Source of the DNA: an uncultured Clostridium sp.
GTDB lineage: Bacteria; Bacillota; Clostridia; TANB77; CAG-508
DNA length: 41,169 nt
Reading direction: 5' to 3'
Assembly: GCA_900555615.1 (NCBI GenBank)
Contig: USMB01000011.1
Span: 1 to 41,169 of the forward strand
Both the position numbers and the translations under genes were made by a program. Every line of letters begins with the position of its first letter. The first letter of the stretch is position 1. Below the pieces are notes generated by a model, which was given only the letters and a program-made list of their open reading frames with translations, was not told the DNA's origin and did no database searches. Of the stretch, positions 23,994 through 32,388 are shown piece after piece.

Positions 23994-25499
23994 TTGAAAA
24001 AATTATTAAAAAGTATTTTGATAATAATTACTATTTTTCTATTATGCTCTCCTATGTGTTTTGCAACTGATGATGTAAATTTTAAAGAACAAATAAAAAA
24101 AGAAGATGGTTCTTTATTTGAAAAAATTATCGCTGAATGTATTGGTGGAATTGCTCAAACTGTTTTTGACTTTACAACTGGAGAAGCTGCAAATGTTGGT
24201 TTTAAAGATTATGATACTTTAATATTCAACAATAATAGTGAAAGTGACAGTTTATCCCCTTTTACTGAAGGATTGTGGAATAAAACAATGGATTGGTACA
24301 AAGTATTTGCTATTATTTCTGGAAGTCTAATATTAATTGCAGTATTTATGCTATCTTACAAAATAATGTGTGCAGGTATGAATACAGCAAGAAAAAATGA
24401 AGCGAAAGAAAGCCTTACAAGACTGTGTTTCGGAGCCGTTTCAATAGCTTTTGCTCCCCTATTTATTAGATTTCTATTATTTATGAATAATAGCCTAGTA
24501 CATTTATTAGTAACTGCTGCTAATAGCGGAACACTAGATGCTTCTTTGGGAAATAATATGCTGACATCCATAAGAACTGGAAACGCAATAACAACAGCTT
24601 TAGTAATAGCAATGTTTATATATCTATTTGTTAAATTAAATATTAAATTTATTGTTAGACAATTTACAATTATAATATTTACTATATTTACCCCTATTGC
24701 AGCTGGTCTATGGATTATAAATAAAAATGTAACTGCTGCATCAATTTGGGCTGGTCAATTAATAATGAATATATTTATGCAATTTATATATTGTTTTCTA
24801 TTTCTTATATATCTTGCATTTCTACCTAGTGGTGGTGGCTGGGCTATAAGTCTTATATGGGCTATGATGATACTTCCACTTGCAGACGCACTACAAAATT
24901 GCTTGCAAAATCTAACTTCAAGAATAGCTGGTGTTGACAATGAGCAAATGACAACTAGAGTTATGGGTATGGGTGCAATGCTTGGCTTTGGACTTGGAGC
25001 AATAAAAGAACAATTTAATACTCCTTCATCAGATGTAAAAACAGGAAATTCAAATACTGATAATTCTGCTGGAGGTTTAAAAGGTTTTATATCACGAGCG
25101 AAATCTGTTGTTAGCCCTGCAATGAATTTAAGTGATGAAAAAGATTATAACGGAAATGTAAATCCAATTAGAAACGTTGTTTCAAAAGAAAAAACAACCA
25201 ATACTGTAGCAATTCCAACTTCAAACGGTGCAAATAAAGAAAACATATTAAATGGCAGTAACAATACTCCAAAATCTGTTATGAATAAAGTTGCAAAAAC
25301 TGGTTTTAATGCTACAAAAACATATTTAAGTATGGGTGCTAAAATGGCAGAAGGCGATTTTAGTAACTCACCATATAAAAGAAATAATAGAAATGTTAGA
25401 AAAAATAGTTTTCAAAATACCGAATACATAAATAAAGTCGCAAATAGCAAGACAGTGCAGAAATTAGGTGATGAAAATGAAACTAAAGGACAAGGCTAG
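23994..25499 (+). CDS. VirB6/TrbL-like polytopic mating-channel protein
   Basis: The 501-residue protein has a signal peptide (about residues 1-26 ending CFA), a soluble 70-residue stretch, then about six hydrophobic helices between residues 100 and 325, and a long polar Asn/Lys-rich cytoplasmic tail. This matches VirB6/TrbL-type channel proteins, which follow VirB4 in many Gram-positive systems. Start TTG 23994 is chosen because AAAGGAGGCGG lies at the right distance and no ATG precedes the signal peptide. It overlaps the next gene by about 20 bases. It has several AAC GGA-type junctions but no in-frame CGG. Confidence 0.8.
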   Translation: MKKLLKSILIIITIFLLCSPMCFATDDVNFKEQIKKEDGSLFEKIIAECIGGIAQTVFDFTTGEAANVGFKDYDTLIFNNNSESDSLSPFTEGLWNKTMDWYKVFAIISGSLILIAVFMLSYKIMCAGMNTARKNEAKESLTRLCFGAVSIAFAPLFIRFLLFMNNSLVHLLVTAANSGTLDASLGNNMLTSIRTGNAITTALVIAMFIYLFVKLNIKFIVRQFTIIIFTIFTPIAAGLWIINKNVTAASIWAGQLIMNIFMQFIYCFLFLIYLAFLPSGGGWAISLIWAMMILPLADALQNCLQNLTSRIAGVDNEQMTTRVMGMGAMLGFGLGAIKEQFNTPSSDVKTGNSNTDNSAGGLKGFISRAKSVVSPAMNLSDEKDYNGNVNPIRNVVSKEKTTNTVAIPTSNGANKENILNGSNNTPKSVMNKVAKTGFNATKTYLSMGAKMAEGDFSNSPYKRNNRNVRKNSFQNTEYINKVANSKTVQKLGDENETKGQG

Positions 25500-26153
25500 A
25501 AAAAAAGTAAATGAAAAAATAAAAAAAGTAGCTTTTAAAGTACTAAAACCATTTCTTCCCTTTATCATTGTAATTATAGGAATAGTTTTCGCAGTATGTA
25601 CTGTTATAGATTCATTATTTACTACTGAAGATGATATGCAAGTTGCTGAGCAACTTTCTAGTGATAATTATGAAGAACAATATGCTGAATGGTTAAATGA
25701 AAAAGAATTTGCTCCAACTACAATAATAGATGGCAAAAGGCTTATTCCAACTGGAATGTTCATTTGGCCAATACCTGGATATACAAATATAACTTCTCAT
25801 TTTGGTATGAGAACACATCCTATTACTCGGTGCCTATAAATTACATAGTGGCACAGATGTAGGAGCTCCCACAGGTAGCGATTTTATTGCTATGGCTGAT
25901 GGTACTGTTATAAAAGCTACTTACTCTAATTCGTATGGAAATATGGTTATGATAGACCATCGGGAATGATATTATAACTTTATATGCACATGGCTCTGAA
26001 ATATTAGTTGAGACAAATCAAACAGTAACACAAGGACAAGCAGTTTTAAAAGTAGGCTCAACTGGTTATTCTACAGGACCTCATGCTCACTTTGAAGTTA
26101 GAATAAATGGAAGTTTTACAAATCCAGAAGATTATTTTCAAGGAGGTGATTGA
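25477..26153 (+). CDS. M23 peptidase of the transfer system, two +1 shifts at CGG
   Basis: M23 metallopeptidases cut peptidoglycan peptides so the mating channel can pass the wall. The composite 224-residue protein has a basic start, a transmembrane helix at about residues 22-46, a linker, and an M23 domain: SHFGMRTHPITGAYKLHSGTDVGAP (in part), then AMADGTVIKATYSNSYGNMV, MIDHGNDIITLYAHGSE and STGPHAHFEVRINGS. Zinc ligands His and Asp (LHSGTDVG) and HAHFE are present. Two shifts fall at conserved glycines. I choose ATG 25477 with AGGTGA upstream; 25471 is also possible. The domain is also called a VirB1-like lytic factor. Next to the channel gene, with overlap. Confidence 0.87.
25828..25830 (+). 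other. +1 recoding site 8 (M23, HPxTG)
   Basis: ATT ACT CGG TGC CTA TAA; skipping C gives ATT ACT GGT GCC TAT AAA: HPITGAYKLH, where the Thr-Gly is the family consensus. Confidence 0.85.
25961..25963 (+). other. +1 recoding site 9 (M23, HGN)
   Basis: GAC CAT CGG GAA TGA; skipping C gives GAC CAT GGG AAT GAT: IDHGNDIITLYAH, where HGN is the family consensus. Confidence 0.85.
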
Positions 26154-26156
26154 AAA

Positions 26157-26531
26157 ATGGTGTTAATATTTACTGATAATGAGCAACTAGATAGAGATTT
26201 AAGTAAAAAAATTGAAGATAGTAGAATAGTTTATTATCCTGACTATGTACTAGAAGAAAAAGATGCTACAACTCTAATTGCCACAGTACAAACAAATAAA
26301 TATAATTTCAAAGACTTTATGTTTAAAGTAAGAGAAAAAAATATACAAGTTATTTTAATTTTAGAGAATGAAAAAGTAAAAGAATTAAAAGATGCTTTAT
26401 TACTTGGCATTTATGACATTGTTTTTGATTCTTTTAGTTTAGAAGATATAACTGAAAAAATTACAAATCCAAATCATTTCTCTAATGTTTCAAAATACAT
26501 CAAAGATATCTTAGAACTAGATAATTCCTAG
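26157..26531 (+). CDS. Receiver-like small protein of the ICE
   Basis: This 124-residue protein alternates short beta strands and helices like a response-regulator receiver or the CpaE/TadZ N-terminal pseudo-receiver (VLIFTDNEQLDRDLSKKI, VILILENEKVKELKDALLLG, YDIVFDSFSLEDI). Whether a phosphorylatable Asp is present is unclear. ATG 26157 follows AAGGAGGTGATTGAAA and starts 4 bases after the peptidase stop, so they are co-translated. The role in transfer is unknown. Confidence 0.65.
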   Translation: MVLIFTDNEQLDRDLSKKIEDSRIVYYPDYVLEEKDATTLIATVQTNKYNFKDFMFKVREKNIQVILILENEKVKELKDALLLGIYDIVFDSFSLEDITEKITNPNHFSNVSKYIKDILELDNS

Positions 26532-26533
26532 TT

Positions 26534-26558
26534 CTATTTTATTGCCAAACTTTAATGA
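26534..26558 (+). promoter_or_regulatory. RBS-proximal hairpin with GCC loop (sortase gene)
   Basis: TTTTATT (about 26537-26543) pairs with AATGAAA (26554-26560, one G-T pair) around a loop starting GCCAAAC. The 3' arm abuts the AAAGGAGG of the sortase gene. Confidence 0.5.
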
Positions 26559-26573
26559 AAGGAGGTCTAAAAT

Positions 26574-27161
26574 TTGAGTAAAAAAATCAAAAAAGCTATT
26601 GCACTATCAATTATAATAATACTTATTATAGTAGTGGTAATTTCAACATTCTTTATTTTTAAAAATTTAAATAACAAAAAGCAAATAAATAATGTTTGTG
26701 AAATTTACTCTAATGATAATATTCAAGAAAGACTAAATGATAAGGTTACAACTACAAAAGATGATTTAGTATTACAAATTGATGGCGAAAAAGTAATCGG
26801 TGTTATTAAAATAGAAAAGATTGGTTTTGAAGGTTTAATTTATGAAGGAACAACACTTGACACACTCTCAAAAGGTGTAGGACATTTTGAAAATTCTTCA
26901 TATTTAGAGGGTAATGTATGTTTAGCAGCACATAACACAAATAAGTTTTGGGCTAAATTACACACATTACAAAACGGAGATAAAATTACATATATTAGTT
27001 TTCTTGGTACAAAAGAATATCAAGTAAATAATGTAACAAAAATCTCTGAAACAGATTGGTCTTTATTACAAAATACTAATGAAAATATTTTAACACTTAT
27101 AACTTGTGTAAAAGGAATACCGTCTCAAAGGCTTTGTGTTCAAGCGTTAGAGGTCAATTAA
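26574..27161 (+). CDS. srt: Sortase of the ICE
   Basis: Sortases cleave LPxTG-type signals and attach surface proteins to the wall. The 195-residue protein has an N-terminal membrane anchor (residues 8-29), then the sortase fold: GVIKIEKIGFEGLIYEGT, catalytic His in LAAHNT, Cys in LTLITCVKG, and Arg in SQRLCV. The TLITC signature fits class D-like enzymes; class B is also common in such ICEs. Start TTG 26574 follows AAAGGAGGTC. The likely substrate is the adhesin encoded two genes downstream. Confidence 0.88.
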   Translation: MSKKIKKAIALSIIIILIIVVVISTFFIFKNLNNKKQINNVCEIYSNDNIQERLNDKVTTTKDDLVLQIDGEKVIGVIKIEKIGFEGLIYEGTTLDTLSKGVGHFENSSYLEGNVCLAAHNTNKFWAKLHTLQNGDKITYISFLGTKEYQVNNVTKISETDWSLLQNTNENILTLITCVKGIPSQRLCVQALEVN

Positions 27162-27167
27162 AAAAAT

Positions 27168-27235
27168 TTTATTTCACCATTGCCAAAACGCAATAAAAGG
27201 TGTTACCCTATATATTAATAAATGTAGAAAGGGTG
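27168..27235 (+). promoter_or_regulatory. Two RBS-proximal hairpins (27243 gene)
   Basis: CACC-ATTGC (27175-27183) pairs with GCAAT and GGTG (27190-27202) with CAAAAC in the loop, and TTTTATT/AATAAAA offers an alternative stem. Then ACCCT (27206-27210) pairs with AGGGT near 27230, which is part of the ribosome site of the next gene. Confidence 0.5.
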
Positions 27236-27242
27236 ATAAAGT

Positions 27243-28001
27243 ATGAATAAGAAAAAAATATGTATAGGTATAATTATTATTTTAAGTTTAGTCATAGTTA
27301 TTGTTTTAATGAAAATGTTTTTTTATAATAGACAAGCAAAAATTGAAAATGAAAATATTCCTCAAAATGATATCGAAGAAAATATTGATATTCCAGAAGA
27401 TATCGTTATTGGAGATAATCCAGTTATAGAGAAAACAACAGAAACTACCTCTACAGCTGAACAAGAGGAAACAACAACATCTTCTAATTCTAAACCTCAA
27501 ACAACAAGCGAGTCTAACTCTAAAGTTATAACTGAGGTTACAACTAAAACTGAAAATGAAGTAAAACCTCAAATACAGGAAAATCAAGAAACGACTACGC
27601 AAGTGCCTATACAAGAACAACAAAATGAACAAACAAAAGAAAATCCCCAAAAGGATGAAAGTACAAAAGTTGAAGAAAAGCAAGAAACAGTTAATGTACC
27701 TACTTCCACTCCTGTTGTTGAACCAATAGAAGAAACAAAAGATGAAGAAAAATATGTAAGAAATGATGCAATGATTAATAAAATAAAAGAAGTTATACAA
27801 TCAAACGAATCTGAATATATGAAAAATTATGGCTATGAAATAGTAGTAGACAGTTCTATAAAAGGACAAGCAAATCCATTTACATTTACTGAAACTAGAG
27901 TAAAAGGCTATATAACATATACATTCGGTACGATTAAAATTTACGCTGAAGATTATTACAAAAATGGACAATTAATTATGACAGATTGTTATATTTACTA
28001 A
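27243..28001 (+). CDS. Membrane-anchored Thr/Glu-rich protein
   Basis: The 252-residue protein has an N-terminal transmembrane anchor (residues 5-26), then about 130 residues of low-complexity Thr/Glu/Gln/Pro linker, and a C-terminal domain of about 80 residues (from VRNDAMINKIKEV) with a beta-rich end. This is a stalk-and-head layout like wall-spanning proteins. ATG 27243 follows AAAGGGTGATAA. No family recognised. Between sortase and adhesin, it is probably exposed at the cell surface and may help mating contact. Confidence 0.75.
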   Translation: MNKKKICIGIIIILSLVIVIVLMKMFFYNRQAKIENENIPQNDIEENIDIPEDIVIGDNPVIEKTTETTSTAEQEETTTSSNSKPQTTSESNSKVITEVTTKTENEVKPQIQENQETTTQVPIQEQQNEQTKENPQKDESTKVEEKQETVNVPTSTPVVEPIEETKDEEKYVRNDAMINKIKEVIQSNESEYMKNYGYEIVVDSSIKGQANPFTFTETRVKGYITYTFGTIKIYAEDYYKNGQLIMTDCYIY

Positions 28002-28015
28002 TTGTAAACATTTTA

Positions 28016-28040
28016 GGACACCTATTAAGGTGTCTATTTT
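28016..28040 (+). terminator. Hairpin before the adhesin gene
   Basis: GACACCT (28017-28023) pairs with AGGTGTC (28028-28034) with loop ATTA, followed by TATTTTA. It may partially terminate or attenuate transcription between the stalk protein and adhesin genes. Confidence 0.6.
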
Positions 28041-28062
28041 AATGGAAAAAAGGAGGAAAATT

Positions 28063-31000
28063 ATGAGTAAAACAATAATTAAAAAGTCTGTAGCAGTAAT
28101 TATGCTACTATTAATGATATTTTCAAGTATTTCGAACATTGTCTTAGCTGTAACAGAAATAGACCAAGCATATATAGAAGATAAAGGTGATGTCGAATGG
28201 CACTTGCAGTATTGGAATGAACCAAAAAATGTATGGTCATATATTAAAACAACATATGTAACTTACACAAAAGATGGAAAAGAATATCCTGCCTACTGTT
28301 TAAATAAAGAACTTCCTGGCGTTGGAGAAAGAGAAAATTACACAGTTGATATAGAATCAGTTATAGATGATGTACGAGTTTGGAGAACAATTATAAATGG
28401 TTATCCTTATAAAAGTGCAGCAGAATTAGGCGTTGCTAATGATTTGGAAGCATTCCAAGCAACAAAACAAGCAGTTTACTGTATATTATATGATTTTGAC
28501 CCTGCTACAAGATATAGAAGTGCTGAAAATGGTGCAGACCTTAGAGGAGATGCAATAAGAACAGCAATTATAAATATGGTTAATGAAGGTAGATATGGTA
28601 CACAAACCCCATACACTGCCGGAATTAGTGCAGATAAAGTAGGAAATTTTCTAAAAGACGGAAATTATTATTCACAAGAATTTAAAGTAAATTGTGGAAT
28701 AACTGCATATGAATACACTATTGCTTCATCAGTTGGAATGCCAAGTGGTGCAATAATAACAGATGTAAATGGTACACAAAAGACTACATTTACTGGTACT
28801 GAAAATTTTAAAGTAAAAATTCCTATATCACAAATGAATAAAGATATTAATATTGTATTAAGAATTCGTGGTAAAGCAGACACTTATCCTGTATTTTATG
28901 GAAAAACTCGTATTGATGGAACACAAGACTACGCTTTAGCTTTTGATCCACTTGGTGATGTATATGGAGTTACTAACTTGGATATACAAACTAACACAGG
29001 AAAACTACAAATAAACAAAACTGATGATGAAACAGGTAATCCAATATCTGGTGTAACATTCCAATTAACAAAGCAAGATGGTACAGTTGTAGCAAATGCT
29101 ACTACAAATGATAAAGGAATTGCAACATTTAGTGGCCTATATCAAGGAGATTACAAACTAAAAGAAATTTCTACAAATGAAAAATATATATTAAATACAT
29201 CTACATATGATGTAAATATAGAATATAATGGAACTTCTACAAAAGATATAACAAATATCCACAAAAAAGGTTCTTTAAAAATATATAAAGTAGATAAAGA
29301 CAATCATAAAATTGCATTAGGAAATGTAAAATTTGATTTATTTTCTGAAGAATTTCAAAAAGTAATTGGAACATATACAACAAATGTAGATGGCGAAATT
29401 CAAATTGATAATTTAAGAATTGGTCAATATAAATTAATCGAAAAGAATACAGGAAAATGGTACAATTTAGCAGATGACACAACAGTTGAAGTAAAATGGA
29501 ATACAACAGAAGAAAATACTATTGAAAATGAACTTAAAAAAGGGCAAGTAAAAGTTATTAAAATAGACCAAGACAACAATCATGTTAAGCTTGAAGGCGT
29601 TGAGTTCGAGGTACTTGATGAGAATAACAATGTTCTTGAAAAGATTACTACAGATGAAAATGGTGAGGCATTAACTGCTAGATATCCAATAAGAGATTTT
29701 TCAAAATTAAAAATTCGTGAGTCTAAAACACTAGAGACTTATGTGTTATCAGATGAAGTAAAAACAGTAGAATTAAAAGAAAATCAAATCGAAACAGTTA
29801 CTTTCCAAAATGAAAAGAAAAAAGGTCAAATTAGAGTAATCAAAGTAGATTTAGACAACAACGAAGTTAAACTAGAAGGTGTTACATTCGACATTACTGA
29901 TGAAAGTGGAAATGTTGTGGATACAATTACAACAGACAAAAATGGCGAAGCAGTAACAAAGCGTCTGTCAATAGACCAAGCATATACTGTAATAGAAAAA
30001 GAAACCCAAAAAGAATATGTACTAACAAAAGAAACTCAGACAGTAACTTTAAAACAAGATGAAATAAAAAATGTTACTTTTGAAAATGAAAAACGCAAAG
30101 GACAATTAAAAGTTATTAAAGTTGATAAAGACAATAACGAAGTTGTACTTGAAGGCGTTACATTTGAGATTAAAGATGAAACAGGAAATGTAGTAGATAT
30201 CATTACAACAGCCGAAAATGGCGAAGCTATAACAAAAAGATTGCCTATTGACCAAAAATATACAGCAGTTGAAACGGAAACAAAAAATGAATATGTATTA
30301 ACAGAAGAAACTCAAACAGTAGAACTAAAAGAAAATGAAATCACATCAATTACATTTGAAAATGAAAAAATCAAAGGATATGTAGAAATAACAAAAGTTG
30401 ATAGTAAAACAAAAGAAACATTAAAAGATGCTACTTTTGGAATATATGATATGGGAGATAATGAAATAGCACAAATCACAACAGATGAAACAGGAAAAGC
30501 TACAAGTGAGCTACTCCCTATTGGAAAATATTACTTAAAAGAATTAGATACTGGTTCTGTTTATTATTTGTTAAATGAAAATACCTATGAATTTGAAATA
30601 GTTAAAAACTATGAAACAGTATATGTAACAATAGATAATGATAGTGTAGATATTGAGGTTACAGTAGATAAAGAAGGAACTACTGAAATTAAACCTGGAG
30701 AAAAAGTTAATTATACTTTCACTAATGTCGGAAACGCATCTAATGTATATTTAGAAAATTTTAAATGGTTCGATTATATTCCAACAGATTATATAAGATT
30801 AGAAACTATGACAACAGGAACTTGGAATCAAGACTTAAATTATAATGTATATTATAAAACAAATAAGTCTGATGATTATATACTATTTCAAGAAAACTTA
30901 AATACAAAAGAAAATTATGATTTAGATTTTACAACTGTAGAACTTGCTGAAGATGAATATATTACAGAAACCTGTTTTGATTTTGGAAAAATAGATGTGG

Positions 31001-31197
31001 GCTTCAAAGAAATTACATCCCCTACAATGCAATGCAAATCATTTGATACATTACAAGATAATGATACATTTACAAATCATACAAAAACAGTTGGAACTTA
31101 TTTTGGTGTAACTGCTGAAGCAATTAGTAAATGGACTACAATTACACATGTACCAGAAGAAAAACACGAGCCAGTCTTACCAAGGACCGGAAAATAA
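28063..31197 (+). CDS. Cna_B-repeat adhesin with terminal LPRTG
   Basis: Surface adhesin of 1044 residues that likely aids mating-pair contact. It has a signal peptide (residues 1-29), a thioester-type N-terminal domain (YPAYCLNKELPGVGE and AFQATKQAVYCILYD supply the Cys and Gln that would form the thioester), then six Cna_B/SpaA-like repeats of about 90 residues (starting near GKLQINKTD, GSLKIYKVD, GQVKVIKID, GQIRVIKVD, GQLKVIKVD, GYVEITKVD), each with the Lys and Glu expected for isopeptide bonds, and a final beta domain. It ends EPVLPRTGK and then stops: the sorting motif has no hydrophobic anchor after it. ATG 28063 follows AAAGGAGGAAA. Other reading frames after the motif give no membrane helix. 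Confidence 0.88.
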   Translation: MSKTIIKKSVAVIMLLLMIFSSISNIVLAVTEIDQAYIEDKGDVEWHLQYWNEPKNVWSYIKTTYVTYTKDGKEYPAYCLNKELPGVGERENYTVDIESVIDDVRVWRTIINGYPYKSAAELGVANDLEAFQATKQAVYCILYDFDPATRYRSAENGADLRGDAIRTAIINMVNEGRYGTQTPYTAGISADKVGNFLKDGNYYSQEFKVNCGITAYEYTIASSVGMPSGAIITDVNGTQKTTFTGTENFKVKIPISQMNKDINIVLRIRGKADTYPVFYGKTRIDGTQDYALAFDPLGDVYGVTNLDIQTNTGKLQINKTDDETGNPISGVTFQLTKQDGTVVANATTNDKGIATFSGLYQGDYKLKEISTNEKYILNTSTYDVNIEYNGTSTKDITNIHKKGSLKIYKVDKDNHKIALGNVKFDLFSEEFQKVIGTYTTNVDGEIQIDNLRIGQYKLIEKNTGKWYNLADDTTVEVKWNTTEENTIENELKKGQVKVIKIDQDNNHVKLEGVEFEVLDENNNVLEKITTDENGEALTARYPIRDFSKLKIRESKTLETYVLSDEVKTVELKENQIETVTFQNEKKKGQIRVIKVDLDNNEVKLEGVTFDITDESGNVVDTITTDKNGEAVTKRLSIDQAYTVIEKETQKEYVLTKETQTVTLKQDEIKNVTFENEKRKGQLKVIKVDKDNNEVVLEGVTFEIKDETGNVVDIITTAENGEAITKRLPIDQKYTAVETETKNEYVLTEETQTVELKENEITSITFENEKIKGYVEITKVDSKTKETLKDATFGIYDMGDNEIAQITTDETGKATSELLPIGKYYLKELDTGSVYYLLNENTYEFEIVKNYETVYVTIDNDSVDIEVTVDKEGTTEIKPGEKVNYTFTNVGNASNVYLENFKWFDYIPTDYIRLETMTTGTWNQDLNYNVYYKTNKSDDYILFQENLNTKENYDLDFTTVELAEDEYITETCFDFGKIDVGFKEITSPTMQCKSFDTLQDNDTFTNHTKTVGTYFGVTAEAISKWTTITHVPEEKHEPVLPRTGK

Positions 31198-31211
31198 AAA
31201 AAAAATTAGCA

Positions 31212-31256
31212 ATCCTTTATAAATTTGCCCTTCAAAAATTTAATTTATAGGAGGAT
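31212..31256 (+). promoter_or_regulatory. RBS-masking hairpin with GCCC loop (spoVG gene)
   Basis: ATCC (31212-31215) pairs with GGAT (31253-31256) in the ribosome site, and TATAAATT (31218-31225) pairs with AATTTATA (31242-31249). The loop begins TGCCC. Confidence 0.55.
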
Positions 31257-31264
31257 TTTTAATT

Positions 31265-31549
31265 ATGGAAATTACAGATATTAAAATTTTTAAAGCAAAA
31301 AAGAGAGGTCCAGTATTGGCCTATGCAAATATTATATTAAATAATTACTTTATTATTAGAAGGATTACTTTAATTGAGAAAAATGGTAAAAGGTATCTAT
31401 CAATGCCTGCCACGATAACACGAGAATCAATATATGCAGACAGAAAAGAATATAGAGATATTTGCCACCCACTAAATAATGATGTTAGAAAAGAACTAAC
31501 AAAGAAAGTTTTTGCAGCTTATGATGAATTTATAAAAACAGTAGAATAA
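31265..31549 (+). CDS. spoVG: SpoVG family regulator
   Basis: SpoVG proteins are small site-specific nucleic-acid-binding regulators of Gram-positive bacteria. The 94-residue protein matches the family core: MEITDIKIFKAKKRGPVLAYA, FIIRRITLIEKNGKRYLSMPA, then DICHPLNNDVRKELTKKVF with the conserved HP. ATG 31265 follows TAGGAGGATTTTT. SpoVG homologues occur in many ICEs between the surface and relaxation genes. The leader can fold over the ribosome site. Confidence 0.9.
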   Translation: MEITDIKIFKAKKRGPVLAYANIILNNYFIIRRITLIEKNGKRYLSMPATITRESIYADRKEYRDICHPLNNDVRKELTKKVFAAYDEFIKTVE

Positions 31550-31557
31550 AAGTAAAA

Positions 31558-31593
31558 TCCTTTTTATTTGCCCTATCATTACATAAGAAAGGA
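31558..31593 (+). promoter_or_regulatory. RBS-masking hairpin with GCCC loop (rusA-like gene)
   Basis: TCCTTT (31558-31563) pairs with AAAGGA (31588-31593), which is the ribosome site itself, and TTAT (31564-31567) with ATAA (31583-31586). The loop is TTGCCCTATCATTAC. Confidence 0.6.
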
Positions 31594-31601
31594 CTTTAGC
31601 T

Positions 31602-32171
31602 ATGATTATAAGTGAAAAATTATTCAAAGAATTAGAAACTTTAAATATAGAAATCGAAAATGTACTAAAGAATAATAGTTTAACAGATTTACAAATAGAA
31701 AGTTTCTTTAGAAATTTTGAAAAAAGAAGATATAATATTTTAAGTGAAATAAAACTATACAATAAAAATGTAGAATATGAATATGAAAAAATAAAAACTA
31801 TTGATAATGAATATAAGGCCAAGCTTGAGGACAATATTTTAAAAATATATGTTCCAGAGACAATGCCAGGATATAAAAATTTAAAAACACATACATACAA
31901 AAGAATATTATTAAATGTTGCAGAAATTACCAAAAAGTTTAAAGGAGCATTTGATAGTAAAGTATTTATTCTAATAAAAGTATTTGACAATATTACTGGG
32001 TGGGATATTGACAATAAATATATAAAGCCTATTGCAGATGCTTTGATAATGTCAGGTGTTATTCAAGATGATAATATTGATAAAATGTTTTATGCTGTAA
32101 AAGGAGAATTTTCTGATAATCCTCATACTGAAATTTATGTTCTTGATAGTAAAAATATTAGCCAATTTTAA
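31602..32171 (+). CDS. RusA-like Holliday junction resolvase
   Basis: RusA enzymes cut four-way DNA junctions. The C-terminal half of this 189-residue protein carries the family pattern: WDIDNKYIKPIADALIMSGV followed by IQDDNIDKM, with the acidic and Lys residues expected in the active site, and a beta end HTEIYVLD. The N-terminal 70 residues are helical and not part of the core. ATG 31602 follows AAAGGACTTTAGCT. It may process recombination intermediates of the replicating ICE. Confidence 0.75.
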   Translation: MIISEKLFKELETLNIEIENVLKNNSLTDLQIESFFRNFEKRRYNILSEIKLYNKNVEYEYEKIKTIDNEYKAKLEDNILKIYVPETMPGYKNLKTHTYKRILLNVAEITKKFKGAFDSKVFILIKVFDNITGWDIDNKYIKPIADALIMSGVIQDDNIDKMFYAVKGEFSDNPHTEIYVLDSKNISQF

Positions 32172-32302
32172 GGAAAATACAGTAGCAAAAAATATGGTTT
32201 TTTCAAGAATTTTCAAAAAAAATTTTACCATAGGTTGCAAAATGCAAACTGCTTAGGGTTTCAAGGGTTAGAAAATTTTCAATCCCGACTTTGGCGTATG
32301 GA

Positions 32303-32340
32303 GGTATGGAAGCAAGAGCGATAGCTCGAGCTGGAATACC
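32303..32340 (+). ncRNA. Purine-bulged hairpin, possible structured RNA or oriT
   Basis: GGTAT/ATACC, then an internal loop GGA/GGA, then AGC/GCT, then AA/GA, then GAGC/GCTC closed by GATA. Tandem G-A internal loops are typical of structured RNA. It is preceded by CCCGACTTTGGCG and lies 49 bases before the relaxation-type gene. It could also be the ICE oriT. The rest of 32172-32388 is AT-rich. Confidence 0.45.
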
Positions 32341-32388
32341 ATAAGTGGACTATTCAAGAAAAAATTTTAGTTAGTTGGAGGTGATATT

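Noticed and set aside
20764..26153. Frameshifted transfer genes as ordinary pseudogenes
   Set aside because: All lesions are the same single C before a glycine codon, no other stops or indels occur, and family motifs are intact on both sides.
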